64,000 nucleotides of DNA from Blastochloris viridis (GCF_001402875.1 NZ_CP012946.1:2458001-2522000), one strand, 5' to 3'. Counted from the stretch's first letter, positions 33,332-43,347 are shown. Translations and numbers: made by a program. Notes: generated by a model not told the origin, from the letters alone.

Positions 33332-34492
33332 ATGTTCGGGATTGGCTCCAGAATGATCGCGGCGTTCGCCGCCCGCCGCCGCCGGCTCTGTGCCGTGCTC
33401 GGCATCATTGCCGCGCTGTGCAGCCCCGCCGCCGCCCAGACCCTCTCGGTGGGCGGCGAGCGCGTGCGGGTCGAGACCATCGCCCGCGGCCTCGAACACC
33501 CCTGGGGCGTTGCGGAACTGCCGGATGGCCGCTTCCTTGTCACCGAGCGCCCCGGCCGGCTGCGCCTCGTCACAGCCGACGGCAAGCTGTCGCCGCCGTT
33601 GGCCGGCGTGCCGGAGGTGTTCGCCCAAGGCCAAGGTGGCTTGCTGGATATCGCGCTCGCCCCCGATTTCGCCAAAAGCCGCCTGGTCTATTTCACCTTC
33701 GCCGAGCCGGGCCCGGGCGGCGCCTCGACCGCCCTCGCCCGCGGCCGCCTCAGCGACGACGCCTCGGCCTTGACCGGAACCGAGGTGATCTTCCGCCAGC
33801 AGCCCAAGGTGTCCGGGCCGAACCATTTCGGCTCGCGCATCGTGTTCGCCCCCGACGGCACGCTGTTCCTGGCGCTCGCCGAGCGCTTCAAATTCCAGCC
33901 GGCGCAGGATCTTGACAGTCATCTCGGCAAGGTGGTTCGCCTGAAGCTTGACGGCGCAGTGCCGGACGACAATCCGTTCGTCGGGCGCCGCGGCGCCAGG
34001 CCGGAAATCTATTCGGTCGGCCACCGCAACATCCAGGCCGCCGCGCTCAACCCGGTGAGCGGCAAACTGTGGGTGGTCGAGATGGGCCCCAAGGGCGGCG
34101 ACGAGATCAATGTGGTCGAGGCCGGCAAGAATTACGGCTGGCCGGAGGTGAGCTGGGGCACCCATTACGATGGCAGCCCGATCCCCAAGCCGCCGACCCG
34201 GCCGGATTTCACCGATGCCATTCATCAATGGACGCCGGTGATCGCGCCGTCCGGGATGGCGTTCTACACCGGCGATGCCTTTCCGCGCTGGCGCGGCAGC
34301 CTGCTGATCGGCGGTCTGGTCGCCAAGGGCGTGGTGCGGGTCACGTTCGACGGCGAGCGGGTAACCGGCGAGGAGCGCATACCGCTCGGCCACCGCATCC
34401 GCGACGTCCGCCAAACCGCCGACGGTCGCGTGGTGGTGCTGACCGACGAGGATGACGGCGCCTTGCTGCGGCTGTCGCCGGCGCGCGGCTGA
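33332..34492 (+). CDS. PQQ-dependent aldose (glucose/sorbosone) dehydrogenase family protein
   Basis: This exported soluble six-bladed beta-propeller of about 386 residues has a signal peptide (RRRRLCAVLGIIAALCSPAA, cleavage after AQ). Family motifs are GLEHPWGVAELPDGRFLVTE with RPGRLRL, GGLLDIALAPDF, YSVGHRNIQAAAL and WVVEMGPKGGDEINVVEAGK followed by NYGWPEV. These match the YliI/Asd-type PQQ sugar dehydrogenases. The N-terminus is uncertain: ATG 33353 is an equally good start with the same signal peptide. Confidence 0.88.
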   Translation: MFGIGSRMIAAFAARRRRLCAVLGIIAALCSPAAAQTLSVGGERVRVETIARGLEHPWGVAELPDGRFLVTERPGRLRLVTADGKLSPPLAGVPEVFAQGQGGLLDIALAPDFAKSRLVYFTFAEPGPGGASTALARGRLSDDASALTGTEVIFRQQPKVSGPNHFGSRIVFAPDGTLFLALAERFKFQPAQDLDSHLGKVVRLKLDGAVPDDNPFVGRRGARPEIYSVGHRNIQAAALNPVSGKLWVVEMGPKGGDEINVVEAGKNYGWPEVSWGTHYDGSPIPKPPTRPDFTDAIHQWTPVIAPSGMAFYTGDAFPRWRGSLLIGGLVAKGVVRVTFDGERVTGEERIPLGHRIRDVRQTADGRVVVLTDEDDGALLRLSPARG

Positions 34493-34580
34493 ACGACCGG
34501 GAAGCGCTGAGCGCAATTCGTCATCAACGGCGCGGCGAGTTGCGGTTGACGACGTGGCATCGGCGGTTTCCACTTCCGCC

Positions 34581-35573
34581 ATGCGCAACCTCATCACCGA
34601 CGTTCCCGGCCTTCGCATTGGCCAGGCCAGTGACGCCGCCCTCGCCTCCGGCGTCACCGCGGTCATTTTCGATCAGCCTGCCGTCGCCTCGGTCGATGTG
34701 CGCGGCGGCGGGCCGGGCACCCGCGAGACCGACTTGCTGTTGCCGGAGAAAACTGTCGCCGCCATCGACGCGGTGGTGCTGTCGGGCGGCTCCGCCTTCG
34801 GCCTCGACGCTGCCGCCGGCGTGCAGGCCTGGCTGGCCGAACAGGGCCGCGGGTTCGCCATCGGCGCCGCGCGGGTGCCGATCGTAGCCGGCGCGGTGCT
34901 GTTCGACCTCATCAATGGCGGCGACAAGGCGTGGGGCCGCTTTCCGCCCTATCGCGAGCTCGGCTATGCCGCGGCGGCCGCGGCCGGCTGCGACGTCGCG
35001 CTCGGCACCGTTGGCGCCGGCTACGGTGCCACCACCGCCGACCTCAAAGGCGGCCTCGGCTCCGCCAGCGCCGTCACCGAAAGCGGCGACATCGTCGGCG
35101 CCATCGTTGCCGTCAACGCGGTCGGCAGCGCCACCATCGGCGCGAGCGGCCACTTCTGGGCCGCGCCATTCGAGTTGAATGGCGAGTTCGGAGGGCGTGG
35201 CCTGCCGGCGCCGTGGCCGGCCGACGCCAACCGGTTGAAGATGAAGGGTGCGCCGCCGGGCGCCAACACCACCATCGCCGTGGTGGCGACCGATGCCATG
35301 CTGACCAAGTCCGAGGCGCGCCACCTCGCGGTGATGGCGCAGGACGGGCTGGCGCGGGCGCTCTTTCCCATCCATACCCCGCTTGACGGCGACACCGTGT
35401 TCGCCGCCGCCACCGGCCGGCGGGCGCTCAGCGACCCGGTCTACGGCCTCGCCCGGCTCGGTTCTGCGGCGGCGCTCGCGCTGGCGCGGGCCTCGGCCCG
35501 CGCGGTGTTCGCGGCCACCGCGCTGCCGTTCGAGGGCGCGCTGCCGGCGTGGCGCGATCGCTTCGGAGCCTGA
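34581..35573 (+). CDS. P1/S58-family N-terminal nucleophile peptidase (DmpA-like)
   Basis: This 330-residue protein begins MRNLITDVPGLRIGQA, the family's usual opening. The self-cleaving Gly-Ser site is best placed in DLKGGLGSASAVTE (about residue 157 onward), so the proenzyme would split into two chains. VLSGGSAFGLDAAAGV is a second conserved block. DmpA-like enzymes cleave D-amino-acid amides or N-terminal residues of short peptides; the natural substrate here is unknown. It follows the sugar dehydrogenase gene by 88 bases. Confidence 0.85.
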   Translation: MRNLITDVPGLRIGQASDAALASGVTAVIFDQPAVASVDVRGGGPGTRETDLLLPEKTVAAIDAVVLSGGSAFGLDAAAGVQAWLAEQGRGFAIGAARVPIVAGAVLFDLINGGDKAWGRFPPYRELGYAAAAAAGCDVALGTVGAGYGATTADLKGGLGSASAVTESGDIVGAIVAVNAVGSATIGASGHFWAAPFELNGEFGGRGLPAPWPADANRLKMKGAPPGANTTIAVVATDAMLTKSEARHLAVMAQDGLARALFPIHTPLDGDTVFAAATGRRALSDPVYGLARLGSAAALALARASARAVFAATALPFEGALPAWRDRFGA

Positions 35574-35627
35574 TCCGACATCCGGCCGATCAGGCCCGAA
35601 CGGCCGCCAGTTGGTGGTACCCCACCC

Positions 35628-36311
35628 CTATTCCGCAGCCTCCAGGCCGTCGTCGTCCGAGCCCTCCTCGCCACCGTTCGGGCCGCACACAAACGCGCGC
35701 GTGCGCGGCGCACCCGAGCCGGCGAGCACGAGGTCAAGGTCCGCGGCGGTGTCGACGTCGAGCGCGAACGACGCGAGTTCGAGCACACGCGCGGTCATGC
35801 CGGCGCGTTCGGCATTTTCGAGGTGATGCAGGCAACTGTCGGCGCCAAACGCGAATGCCGGCGGCTTGTCGAGCCTGAACGCCAGCGCGTTGGCATCGCG
35901 GCCGTGCCGATCCGGCACCACCACCAGATCGTGCTCGTCCACCGCCTTGAGCAGGCGCACGATGTCGCGCGGCTGCACCTGCGGAATGTCGGCCGGCAGC
36001 ACCAGCGCGGTAGCGCCCGGACGATGGACCCCGAGCACGGGGATGGCGCAGGCGAGATGGAGATTGAGGCCGGCGCCGAGCGCCGCCTCCACCACCAGCC
36101 CGCGCCGGCCCGCCAGCCGTCGTGCCGACAGTGGGTCTTCGGCGAGCAGGGCGACGTCGGGAACTGGGCGGAGCGAGCGTACCGCCGCCACCACGTCGTG
36201 CGCCATGGCCCGCTGCAGGCCGCGGCGCCGCCTGAGGTCGAACCGGTCGGACAGCCGCGTCAGCGCCGCAGCCGCCGACTTGAGCGGGATGATGACGACC
36301 GGCTTGATCAT
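35628..36311 (-). CDS. cofC: 2-phospho-L-lactate (or phosphoenolpyruvate) guanylyltransferase-like protein
   Basis: This 227-residue protein belongs to the CofC/FbiD family, which activates the side-chain precursor of cofactor F420. The nucleotide-binding start VVIIPLKSAAAALTRL resembles VVPVKPLxxAKSRL, and VLPADIPQVQPRDI with VVPDRHGRDANALAF are conserved blocks. The lysine of the first block is kept. No other F420 genes are in the window, so the pathway is not shown here. The C-terminus is acidic. Confidence 0.75.
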   Translation of the reverse strand: MIKPVVIIPLKSAAAALTRLSDRFDLRRRRGLQRAMAHDVVAAVRSLRPVPDVALLAEDPLSARRLAGRRGLVVEAALGAGLNLHLACAIPVLGVHRPGATALVLPADIPQVQPRDIVRLLKAVDEHDLVVVPDRHGRDANALAFRLDKPPAFAFGADSCLHHLENAERAGMTARVLELASFALDVDTAADLDLVLAGSGAPRTRAFVCGPNGGEEGSDDDGLEAAE

Positions 36312-36364
36312 AATCTAATCCTCAACGCTAGAGAGGCGCGCCGCCATGGCGATATCGCGTCCAC

Positions 36365-37141
36365 TCAGGACAGCATGTCGGGCAGCGCAACGACGGCGAT
36401 GCCGGCGGCTTCCAGCGCGCTACGGCACGCGCCGGCGACCGCAACCGCGGTCGGCTCGTCGCCGTGAACGCACAACGAGTCGAAACGAAGCGGGATCCGC
36501 TTGCCTCCTGCCGAAACGATCTCGCCGGTTTCGACCAGTCGCACACAGCGCTCGGCGGCCACCTTGGCGTCGGTGATCACGGCACCCGCGACGGCGCGCG
36601 ATTGCAGAGCGCCATCGTCGTCGTACACGCGGTCGACGAACGCTTCGCGCGCCAGCGGCAGGTCCAGGCGCTGCGCCGCGGCCTCCATCTCCGACCCCGC
36701 CGTCACCAGATAGATCGCGTCGCGATCGACCGCCCTGATGGCGCGGCCGATGGCCATGGCGTAATCGGGATTGGCGGCCGCCATAGCGTGAAGGGCGCCG
36801 TGCGGCTTGACATGCGTCACCTTGAGGCCGGCGTAGGCCGCAACGGCGGACAGCGCGCCGATCTGGTAGGCGATGAGGTACTCAAGATCGGCCGCCGCCA
36901 TATCGATACGGCGGCGCCCGAATCCCACCAAATCACTGAAACCGGGATGGGCGCCGATCGACACACCGCGCTCCTTGGCCTTGACCACCACGCGATGCAT
37001 CACCGTCGGATCGCCGGCATGCATGCCGCACGCAACGTTGACGGAGGCGACAATCTCCATCATCGCCTCGTCATTGCCGATCTCGTAAAGTCCAAACCCC
37101 TCGCCGATGTCGGCATTGAGATTGATCCGTCCGGCCACCAA
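36365..37141 (-). CDS. pxpA: 5-oxoprolinase subunit PxpA (LamB/YcsF family)
   Basis: This 258-residue protein starts MVAGRINLNADIGEGFGLYE, the family hallmark, followed by VNVACGMHAGDP and KPHGALHAMAA. PxpA with PxpB and PxpC cleaves 5-oxoproline to glutamate using ATP. It is divergent from pxpBC, and the 150-base gap between them is AT-rich and must hold both promoters. All expected blocks are present. Confidence 0.94.
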   Translation of the reverse strand: MVAGRINLNADIGEGFGLYEIGNDEAMMEIVASVNVACGMHAGDPTVMHRVVVKAKERGVSIGAHPGFSDLVGFGRRRIDMAAADLEYLIAYQIGALSAVAAYAGLKVTHVKPHGALHAMAAANPDYAMAIGRAIRAVDRDAIYLVTAGSEMEAAAQRLDLPLAREAFVDRVYDDDGALQSRAVAGAVITDAKVAAERCVRLVETGEIVSAGGKRIPLRFDSLCVHGDEPTAVAVAGACRSALEAAGIAVVALPDMLS

Positions 37142-37291
37142 GCCCCTCCATTGCAGCGAGCTTTGGATTATGTTTAAGCTCGCCCTTACTCGAGAAATTC
37201 CATAATTAAATGGATATTCGAAATATTAGCTTCACAATTTGGTAATCTCTGCCGCCGGCAGCCCCCGTCAATTCACGGAGAGCCAAGCCAG

Positions 37292-38005
37292 ATGCGTTTC
37301 CTGCCCGCCGGCGATAGCGCCCTGGTGGTGGAACTCGGCGACGCCATCGATGCTGCCGTCGGCATCCGGGTGGCGCGCTTCGCCACCGTGGTTGCGGCGC
37401 AACACCTCGACGGCATCACCGAGGTGGTGCCGACCTTCCGCTCGTTTCTGGTCTGCTACGACCCGCTCGCGACCTGCCAGGCCCGCCTGATCTCCGACAT
37501 CGAGGCGCTGGCCCTGTCCGATCCCGCCCCGGCGCAGCCGCCGCGGCGATGGACCTTGCCAGTTTGCTACGCAGCAGAGTGCGCGCCGGATCTCGCAGAG
37601 GTAGCAAAATCGTCACGATTGAGCGAAAGCGAGGTGGTGCGACGCCACACCGGCGCGACCTACCACGTCTACATGCTCGGTTTTCTACCCGGATTTGCCT
37701 ACCTCGGTGACCTGGACCCGGCGCTGCGGCTGCCGCGCCGGGCGACGCCCCGCACCCGCCTGCCGACCGGCTCGGTGGCGATCGCCCAAGCGATGACCGC
37801 GATCTACCCGGTCGAGAGCCCCGGCGGCTGGCACCTGATCGGCCACACCCCGGTGAAGATGTTCGACATCGCGGCCGACCCGCCGGCGCTGCTGGCGCCG
37901 GGTGACGCTGTGCGCTTCACCGCCATCAGCCGTGACGACTGCGGCGCCATCGCCGACGCCGTCGCGGCCGGCCGCTTCCGGCTGGAACCGGAGCGGATGG
38001 CGTGA
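37292..38005 (+). CDS. pxpB: 5-oxoprolinase subunit PxpB (KipI family)
   Basis: This 237-residue protein starts MRFLPAGDSALVVELGDAID and has the family blocks YHVYMLGFLPGFAYLGDLDP and PTGSVAIAQAMTAIYPVESP followed by GGWHLIG. It forms a complex with PxpC. Its stop overlaps the pxpC start by four bases. It lies divergent from pxpA. Confidence 0.94.
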   Translation: MRFLPAGDSALVVELGDAIDAAVGIRVARFATVVAAQHLDGITEVVPTFRSFLVCYDPLATCQARLISDIEALALSDPAPAQPPRRWTLPVCYAAECAPDLAEVAKSSRLSESEVVRRHTGATYHVYMLGFLPGFAYLGDLDPALRLPRRATPRTRLPTGSVAIAQAMTAIYPVESPGGWHLIGHTPVKMFDIAADPPALLAPGDAVRFTAISRDDCGAIADAVAAGRFRLEPERMA

Positions 38006-39012
38006 GCGCCCTCATCGTCCATCGCCCAGGTCTCGCGACCACGGTACAGGACCGCGGCCGGTTCGGGTTCCTGGCAATCGGTGTGCCGCCGTCCGGCGCG
38101 CTGGATCGCGACTCCCATGCCATCGCCAACGAGTTGGCCGGCAATCCGCCGGACGCCGCGGCGCTGGAGATCCGCCTCACCGGACCTGCGCTCGAACTCG
38201 ATGCCGACAGCGCGGTGGTCGCGGCGGTCGGCGCGGCGCTGCAGGTCTGCGGCCGAACCATTCCACCCGGCCGCAGCGTGCGGGTCATGCGCGGCGATCT
38301 GATCGAGGTCACCGCGCCGCAAGCGGGAGCGACCGCCTATCTCGCAATCCGGGGCGGCATCGACGTGCCGGCCGTGCTCGGCAGCCGCTCGACCTTCCTG
38401 CGTGGCCGGTTCGGCGGATTTCTCGGCCGCGCGTTGCAGCCGGGCGATCGCCTGCCGCTCGCCACCGGCAGCGTGCCGCGCGAACCGGACCGCGCCCTGC
38501 CGGCCTCGGCGCTGCCGGTCAGGCCCGAGGTGCTGCACGTGGTGCTTGGCCCCCAGGCCGACGCCCTCACCCCCGCGGCGGTCGCGACCTTCCTGTCGGG
38601 TCGCTACACCGTGACCCACGACGCCGACCGCATGGGGCTGCGCCTGGCCGGCGCCAGGCTGGACCACGCCGGTTCGTTCGACATCGTGTCCGATGCTATC
38701 GCACCGGGCTCCATCCAGGTGCCAGGCTCGGGCCTGCCGATCGTCCTTCTGGCCGACCGCCAGACCACCGGCGGCTATCCGAAGATCGCCACGGTGGTGT
38801 CGTCGGATCTCGCCGCGGCCGGCCGGCTGCGCCCGGGCGACAGCGTGCGTTTCGCCGCGTTGGACGTTGCAGCGGCGGAACAGCGCGCCCGCGACCACGC
38901 CGCGCGCCTCAAGGCGGTGCTCGAGCGCATCGCCCCGGTCGCCCCGGTGGGCGAGATCAACGAGGCAGCGCTGCACTCGGCGAACCTGATCCACGCCGGA
39001 CCGTTCGAGTGA
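38002..39012 (+). CDS. pxpC: 5-oxoprolinase subunit PxpC (KipA family)
   Basis: This 336-residue protein shows GLATTVQDRGRFGFLAIGVP at the N-terminus, AYLAIRGGIDVPAVLGSRST in the middle, and DRMGLRLAGARL with TTGGYPKIATVVSSDL in the C-terminal half, all typical biotin-dependent-carboxylase-like domain blocks. It starts with GTG overlapping pxpB. A short 6-bp stem (AGGCCC / GGGCCT near 39020) lies between its stop and that of the convergent gene. Confidence 0.93.
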   Translation: MSALIVHRPGLATTVQDRGRFGFLAIGVPPSGALDRDSHAIANELAGNPPDAAALEIRLTGPALELDADSAVVAAVGAALQVCGRTIPPGRSVRVMRGDLIEVTAPQAGATAYLAIRGGIDVPAVLGSRSTFLRGRFGGFLGRALQPGDRLPLATGSVPREPDRALPASALPVRPEVLHVVLGPQADALTPAAVATFLSGRYTVTHDADRMGLRLAGARLDHAGSFDIVSDAIAPGSIQVPGSGLPIVLLADRQTTGGYPKIATVVSSDLAAAGRLRPGDSVRFAALDVAAAEQRARDHAARLKAVLERIAPVAPVGEINEAALHSANLIHAGPFE

Positions 39013-39036
39013 GCAACGCTCAGGCCCGAGCCGGGC

Positions 39037-41646
39037 CTACATCGCGCCTTGGACGCGGCGTTGCCGGGATTCCAGCCACTCGGTGGCCTGGTCCGCCATC
39101 GCCGGCTTGGCGATCAGAAAGCCCTGGCCGCGGTCGCAGCCCATCCGCCGCAGGTGAGCGAACTGGACTTCTGTCTCGATACCCTCCGCCACCACCGTCA
39201 GATCGAGACTGTGAGCAAGGCGGATGATGGTGCGGGCGATCACGGCGTCTTCCGGATCGGTGTCCATGTCGCGCACGAACGACTGGTCGATCTTGAGCAC
39301 ATCGACCGGAAAGCGCTTGAGGTGGGCGAGCGAGGAATAGCCCGTGCCGAAATCGTCGAGCGCGATGCGAACGCCGAGGCGGTGCAGCGCTTCCAGGTTC
39401 GACTCGATCTTGGGATCCTGCGAAATCACGACGTTCTCGGTGATCTCGATCTCGAGGTGCCGCGGCAGCAGCCGGTTGGCCGCCAGCGCCGCCACCACCC
39501 GCGCCGGCACCGAGGCATCGCGCAACTCGGTGGCGGAGAGATTGACCGCGACATAACCGGGATCGAGCCCGTCGTCGAGCCAAGCCCGCATCTGCCGGGT
39601 GGCGGCGCCGATGGTGAAGGCGCACAGCTCGCCGTCGAGGCCGGCGGAGGTGGCGACATTGAGGAATGTGCTCGGGCCTAGCACGCCGCGGGTCGGATGC
39701 TGCCAGCGTACCAGCGCCTCGAACCCGGCCAGCCGGCGGCGGCCGGAAATATCGACGATCGGCTGGTAGGCAAGCCGGAACTGCTGGTCCTCGATGGCCT
39801 TGCGCAGCTCGGCGATCAGCTCCATGCGCGCCACCGTCTCGGCCATCATCGCCGAGTTGAAGAACGACACGGTGCGCCGGCCGCCCGACTTCGAACGGTA
39901 GAGCGCGACGTCGGCATTCTTCAGCAATTGCGCCGGCTCAACCCCGTCGGTCGGAAACATGGTGACGCCGATCGAGGCGCTGGTGTGCAGCATATGCCCG
40001 GCGTGGCGCACCGGCTGGCGGCAGGCGTCGAGCAGGCTGTTCGCCTTCCGCGCCACATCCTCGGCACTGCTCACCTCGCCGAGCACCACCGCGAACTCGT
40101 CGCCGCCGAGCCGCGCCACCAGATCCTGACGCCGCACGCCGGCCTGGAGGCGGCGGGCGATCTCCTGCAGCAGCGCGTCGCCGGCGTCATGGCCGATGGT
40201 GTCGTTGACGTCCTTGAAGTGGTCGAGGTCGATGAACAGCAGCGCCCCGGTCGAGCAGCGCGCGTCGCAGATCGCCAGCCGCCGGCCCAGCTCGTCGTTG
40301 AACGAGCGCCGATTGAGCAGCCCGGTGAGGGTGTCGCGGAACGCCAGATCGCGGATCTGCGCCTCGGCCGCCTTGCGTTCGCTGATGTCCTGCACCAGCG
40401 CCATCCAGAGGTTCTGGGTGGGATCGACCGAGACCGCGCTCATCGACACCGGCACACGCTGGCCGGTCCTGGTGAGGCACTCGGTCTCGAACAGGCGGCT
40501 GCGCCCGCTGGCGCGCATCTCGGCGAGCACTTCGGCATCCAGCTTGGCCTGATCGTCCGGCCGCAGCATCGACCACATCAGGCCATTCGCAACGTCGAGG
40601 CGATCGTAGCCGATGATCCGTAGAAACTCGTCATTGGCCTCGACCAGCCGGTTGCCTTGCCATGTCACCACGCCGATGACGCCGGACGTGTAGAGCAGCG
40701 ACAATCGGGCGTTCATGTCGCGAAGCGCGGTCTCCACCTCGACGCGCGCCGACACGTCCTGGCCGGTGCCGCGATAACCGCGAAAGACGCCGTCGGCGTC
40801 GAAGATCGGCTTGCCGCTCACCGACATGTGGACCAGGCAGCCGTCCGCCGCCCTGATGGCGTAGCGGAATGAACGGAACGGCCGGCGTTCCTTGAGATCG
40901 TCGAGATGGGCGGCCCAAACCGGATCGCGGAGATTGCCACCGGCACGCTCGATCCGGGTGGTGCCGATCGCCTCGGGCAGGCCCCAGCGCTCAGCGCCGC
41001 AACTGGTATCGAACACGAAGCGGTGCTGGTCGTCGGTCTCCCAAAGCCAGTCGGTCGCGGTGTCGAGATAGTCCTTCAGCCGCTGCTCACTGAGGGCGCG
41101 TGCCGCCTCGGCTTCGGCGCGGCGAGCGAGTTCGTCGTTGAGGCGATTGACCGTGCGCCGCAGTTCGAGTTCGTCGGCAACCAGCGCGGCCAGTTCGGTC
41201 AGGCCGGCGATCTGGGCCGCGGACAGCGGCTCGCGCCGCGGCTGCTGGTCCAGCGCACACAGCACGCCGATACTGAAGCCGTCATGGGTGCGGATCGGCG
41301 TACCGGCGTAGAAGCGCAGCCCCATCTGCCCGCACACCGCGGGGTGATCGAAGAAACGGGGGTCGGTCGCCGCGTCCTCAACCACCAACGGGTCGAGGCC
41401 AAGAATGGTGTGAGCGCAGAACGCAACGTCGCGCGGGAACTCCTGCTGCGCAATGCCGATCCGCGCCTTGAGCCAATGGCGCTCGGCATCGACGAACCCG
41501 ATCGCCGCCGCGGACGCGCCGACCAACGTCGTCACCAGGCCCACGAGGCGATCGAAGGACTCCTCGGGCGCAGAGTCCAGAATGTCATAGCGCCGCAAAG
41601 CCTCAAGACGCTGGGCTTCATCGGCGGGACGTAACGCAGAACGCAT
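39037..41646 (-). CDS. GAF-PAS-PAS-GGDEF-EAL cyclic-di-GMP protein
   Basis: This 869-residue cytoplasmic signalling protein has a GAF domain (about 20-165), two PAS domains (about 190-310 and 315-430), a GGDEF domain with intact RLGGDEF near residue 512, and an EAL domain with GFEALVRW near residue 641. The EAL metal and base residues are present (NLSA, EITEN, LDDFGTGYSS, LKIDQSFV, EGIET). It could therefore both make and break cyclic-di-GMP, with the GAF and PAS domains sensing an unknown signal. No membrane segment is seen. Confidence 0.93.
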   Translation of the reverse strand: MRSALRPADEAQRLEALRRYDILDSAPEESFDRLVGLVTTLVGASAAAIGFVDAERHWLKARIGIAQQEFPRDVAFCAHTILGLDPLVVEDAATDPRFFDHPAVCGQMGLRFYAGTPIRTHDGFSIGVLCALDQQPRREPLSAAQIAGLTELAALVADELELRRTVNRLNDELARRAEAEAARALSEQRLKDYLDTATDWLWETDDQHRFVFDTSCGAERWGLPEAIGTTRIERAGGNLRDPVWAAHLDDLKERRPFRSFRYAIRAADGCLVHMSVSGKPIFDADGVFRGYRGTGQDVSARVEVETALRDMNARLSLLYTSGVIGVVTWQGNRLVEANDEFLRIIGYDRLDVANGLMWSMLRPDDQAKLDAEVLAEMRASGRSRLFETECLTRTGQRVPVSMSAVSVDPTQNLWMALVQDISERKAAEAQIRDLAFRDTLTGLLNRRSFNDELGRRLAICDARCSTGALLFIDLDHFKDVNDTIGHDAGDALLQEIARRLQAGVRRQDLVARLGGDEFAVVLGEVSSAEDVARKANSLLDACRQPVRHAGHMLHTSASIGVTMFPTDGVEPAQLLKNADVALYRSKSGGRRTVSFFNSAMMAETVARMELIAELRKAIEDQQFRLAYQPIVDISGRRRLAGFEALVRWQHPTRGVLGPSTFLNVATSAGLDGELCAFTIGAATRQMRAWLDDGLDPGYVAVNLSATELRDASVPARVVAALAANRLLPRHLEIEITENVVISQDPKIESNLEALHRLGVRIALDDFGTGYSSLAHLKRFPVDVLKIDQSFVRDMDTDPEDAVIARTIIRLAHSLDLTVVAEGIETEVQFAHLRRMGCDRGQGFLIAKPAMADQATEWLESRQRRVQGAM

Positions 41647-41979
41647 GTTTCACCACGCTACCCGGGGGCACGACCAACATGAGATCCGGCCGATTTACGA
41701 AAAGTTATGGACGCGAAGAATCGCAAGCTCAACCGCGGCGAGCGGCGCGATTGTCGCCGTTACCGCTAAAGTTTGATGAATCGAGTCCAATTGCGCCTGC
41801 CATAAAGCAAAGGATTCCAACGTTTTCCCACGTTACGTTCCCGCAGGCCAGCACCGGCGCGCCGCAAACGCCCGGTTCGGTATCGGGCTCACGGCACCAA
41901 TTTCCGCTCGCTATGTCTCAACCATTGCCTGCAACCGAACCGATCCATCGCCGCCGCGTTCTGTCGTCGGAGGATTTCC
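41647..41979. other. 333-base intergenic gap
   Basis: This gap lies between the start of the GGDEF-EAL gene (minus strand) and the DUF2892 gene (plus strand), so it should hold both promoters. No gene, palindrome or known repeat was recognised in it. Confidence 0.4.
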
Positions 41980-42453
41980 ATGCTGACCAGATCACGGCTG
42001 CCCGCCACGTCCGACCGCGTTCCGCTCCACACCAGCGTGAGCGCCAATCGCGCCATTGCCCGTCGCATCGAATGGAGCGTACGCTACCACGCCGCGCACC
42101 CCGAGCGCATCGGCCAGCGTCTAGCCAAGCTTGACCGTGAGTGGGACATCGAGCGGGTGCTGGAAGCCAACGCCGCCGTGCTCACCGTCACCGGCGTAGC
42201 GCTGGGAGTGACGCGGCGAACCGGCTGGCTGGTGCTCCCGCTGATGGTCGGCGGCTTTCTGTTCCAGCACGCGGTACAGGGCTGGTGCCCGCCACTGCCG
42301 GTGTTGCGGCGGCTGGGCTTTCGCACGGTGGCGGAAATCGATACCGAACGCTACGCCCTAAAGGCGGTGCGCGGCGATTTCGGGCCGATCGGTCCGGGCG
42401 TCTATGACGCCGATACTCGCGCTGCCCACGCTCTGCAAGCAGCGCGGCTTTAG
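41980..42453 (+). CDS. DUF2892 (YgaP-like) small membrane protein
   Basis: This 157-residue protein has two transmembrane helices in its middle part (VLEANAAVLTVTGVALGV and WLVLPLMVGGFLFQHAV), then GWCPPLPVLRRLGFRTVAEI, the DUF2892 closing motif with its Cys-Pro. The function is unknown. The N-terminus may start later, since the first 30 residues show no conservation that could be recognised by eye. Confidence 0.75.
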   Translation: MLTRSRLPATSDRVPLHTSVSANRAIARRIEWSVRYHAAHPERIGQRLAKLDREWDIERVLEANAAVLTVTGVALGVTRRTGWLVLPLMVGGFLFQHAVQGWCPPLPVLRRLGFRTVAEIDTERYALKAVRGDFGPIGPGVYDADTRAAHALQAARL

Positions 42454-42540
42454 CCGCGCGGCTCAACTCGCCGAAAATCCTTGATCCGAACGGGTTTGCG
42501 ACCGGACCGCCAAGCTCCGACCTGATCGGCCGGGGTTGCG

Positions 42541-43017
42541 TTACCCCTTGTCGCGCAGCAGGCGGCCCTTTTCACGCTGCCAGTCGCGGGTCTTGGCGGT
42601 TTCGCGCTTGTCATGGGCCTTCTTGCCCTTGGCCAGCGCGAGCAGCACCTTGGCGCGGCCCTTGTCGTTGAAATACACTTTGAGAGGCACCAGCGTCATG
42701 CCCTCGCGCTCGACCGCGCTCATCAGCTTGAACACCTGCCGCTTGTGCAGCAGCAGCTTGCGCGGCCGTTTGGGCTCGTGGTTGAAGCGGTTGGCTTCGA
42801 GGTATTCGGGGATGTTGGCGTTGACCAGCCAGATTTCGCCGTTCTTGGCGTCGGCGTAGCTCTCGCCGATGCTGGCCTTGCCGCCGCGCAGCGACTTCAC
42901 CTCTGTGCCGGTGAGAACGATGCCGGTTTCAAAGGTCTCGCCGATCTCGAAATTGTAGCGCGCCTTGCGGTTGTCGGCGACCACTTTGCCGGTATTCTCA
43001 TCCTTCCCCTTCACCAT
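42541..43017 (-). CDS. smpB: SsrA-binding protein SmpB
   Basis: This 158-residue protein contains [40 protein letters not shown] and the C-terminal [20 protein letters not shown] helix that enters the ribosomal A site. It binds tmRNA for trans-translation. It follows dapA on the same strand, a frequent arrangement in alphaproteobacteria, with a repeat-filled gap between them. Confidence 0.97.
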   Translation of the reverse strand: MVKGKDENTGKVVADNRKARYNFEIGETFETGIVLTGTEVKSLRGGKASIGESYADAKNGEIWLVNANIPEYLEANRFNHEPKRPRKLLLHKRQVFKLMSAVEREGMTLVPLKVYFNDKGRAKVLLALAKGKKAHDKRETAKTRDWQREKGRLLRDKG

Positions 43018-43141
43018 GATCCGCCAGGGCCGCCCCTCTTGAGCACGATCCGGCTCCGGCGATGCCGGCCCGGATCTTCCAGATTGTTGTTCGATTGCGA
43101 GGTGTCGCCGAGCCGCCTGCGGCCCGGCCGAACGCCAATCT

Positions 43142-43347
43142 TAGAGCATTTTCCGCAACAGTGGGAACTCGTTTTTCGGAATAAAATGCGATAGTTCAGA
43201 CGCTTAGATAATCCACCATGTTCGATCGGAGCGCCGGTTGCGCTAGAGCGCCCGCCGATCTGATTGAAACAAGCCGACGCTCTAAGTCTTTGAGTTGTCG
43301 CATTCTCTTGCGCAAAACCGGTTCCCACTTTTGCGGAGAATGCTCTA
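43142..43347. repeat. Inverted pair of RIME-like repeats between dapA and smpB
   Basis: One unit (about 43142-43191) reads TTAGAGCATTTTCCGCAACA then GTGGGAAC ... AATGCG. The other (about 43298-43347) is its reverse-complement form, CGCATTCTC ... GGTTCCCACTTTTGCGG then AATGCTCTAG. The second copy reaches into the dapA stop codon. The rest of the gap from 43018 holds no gene. Confidence 0.8.
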
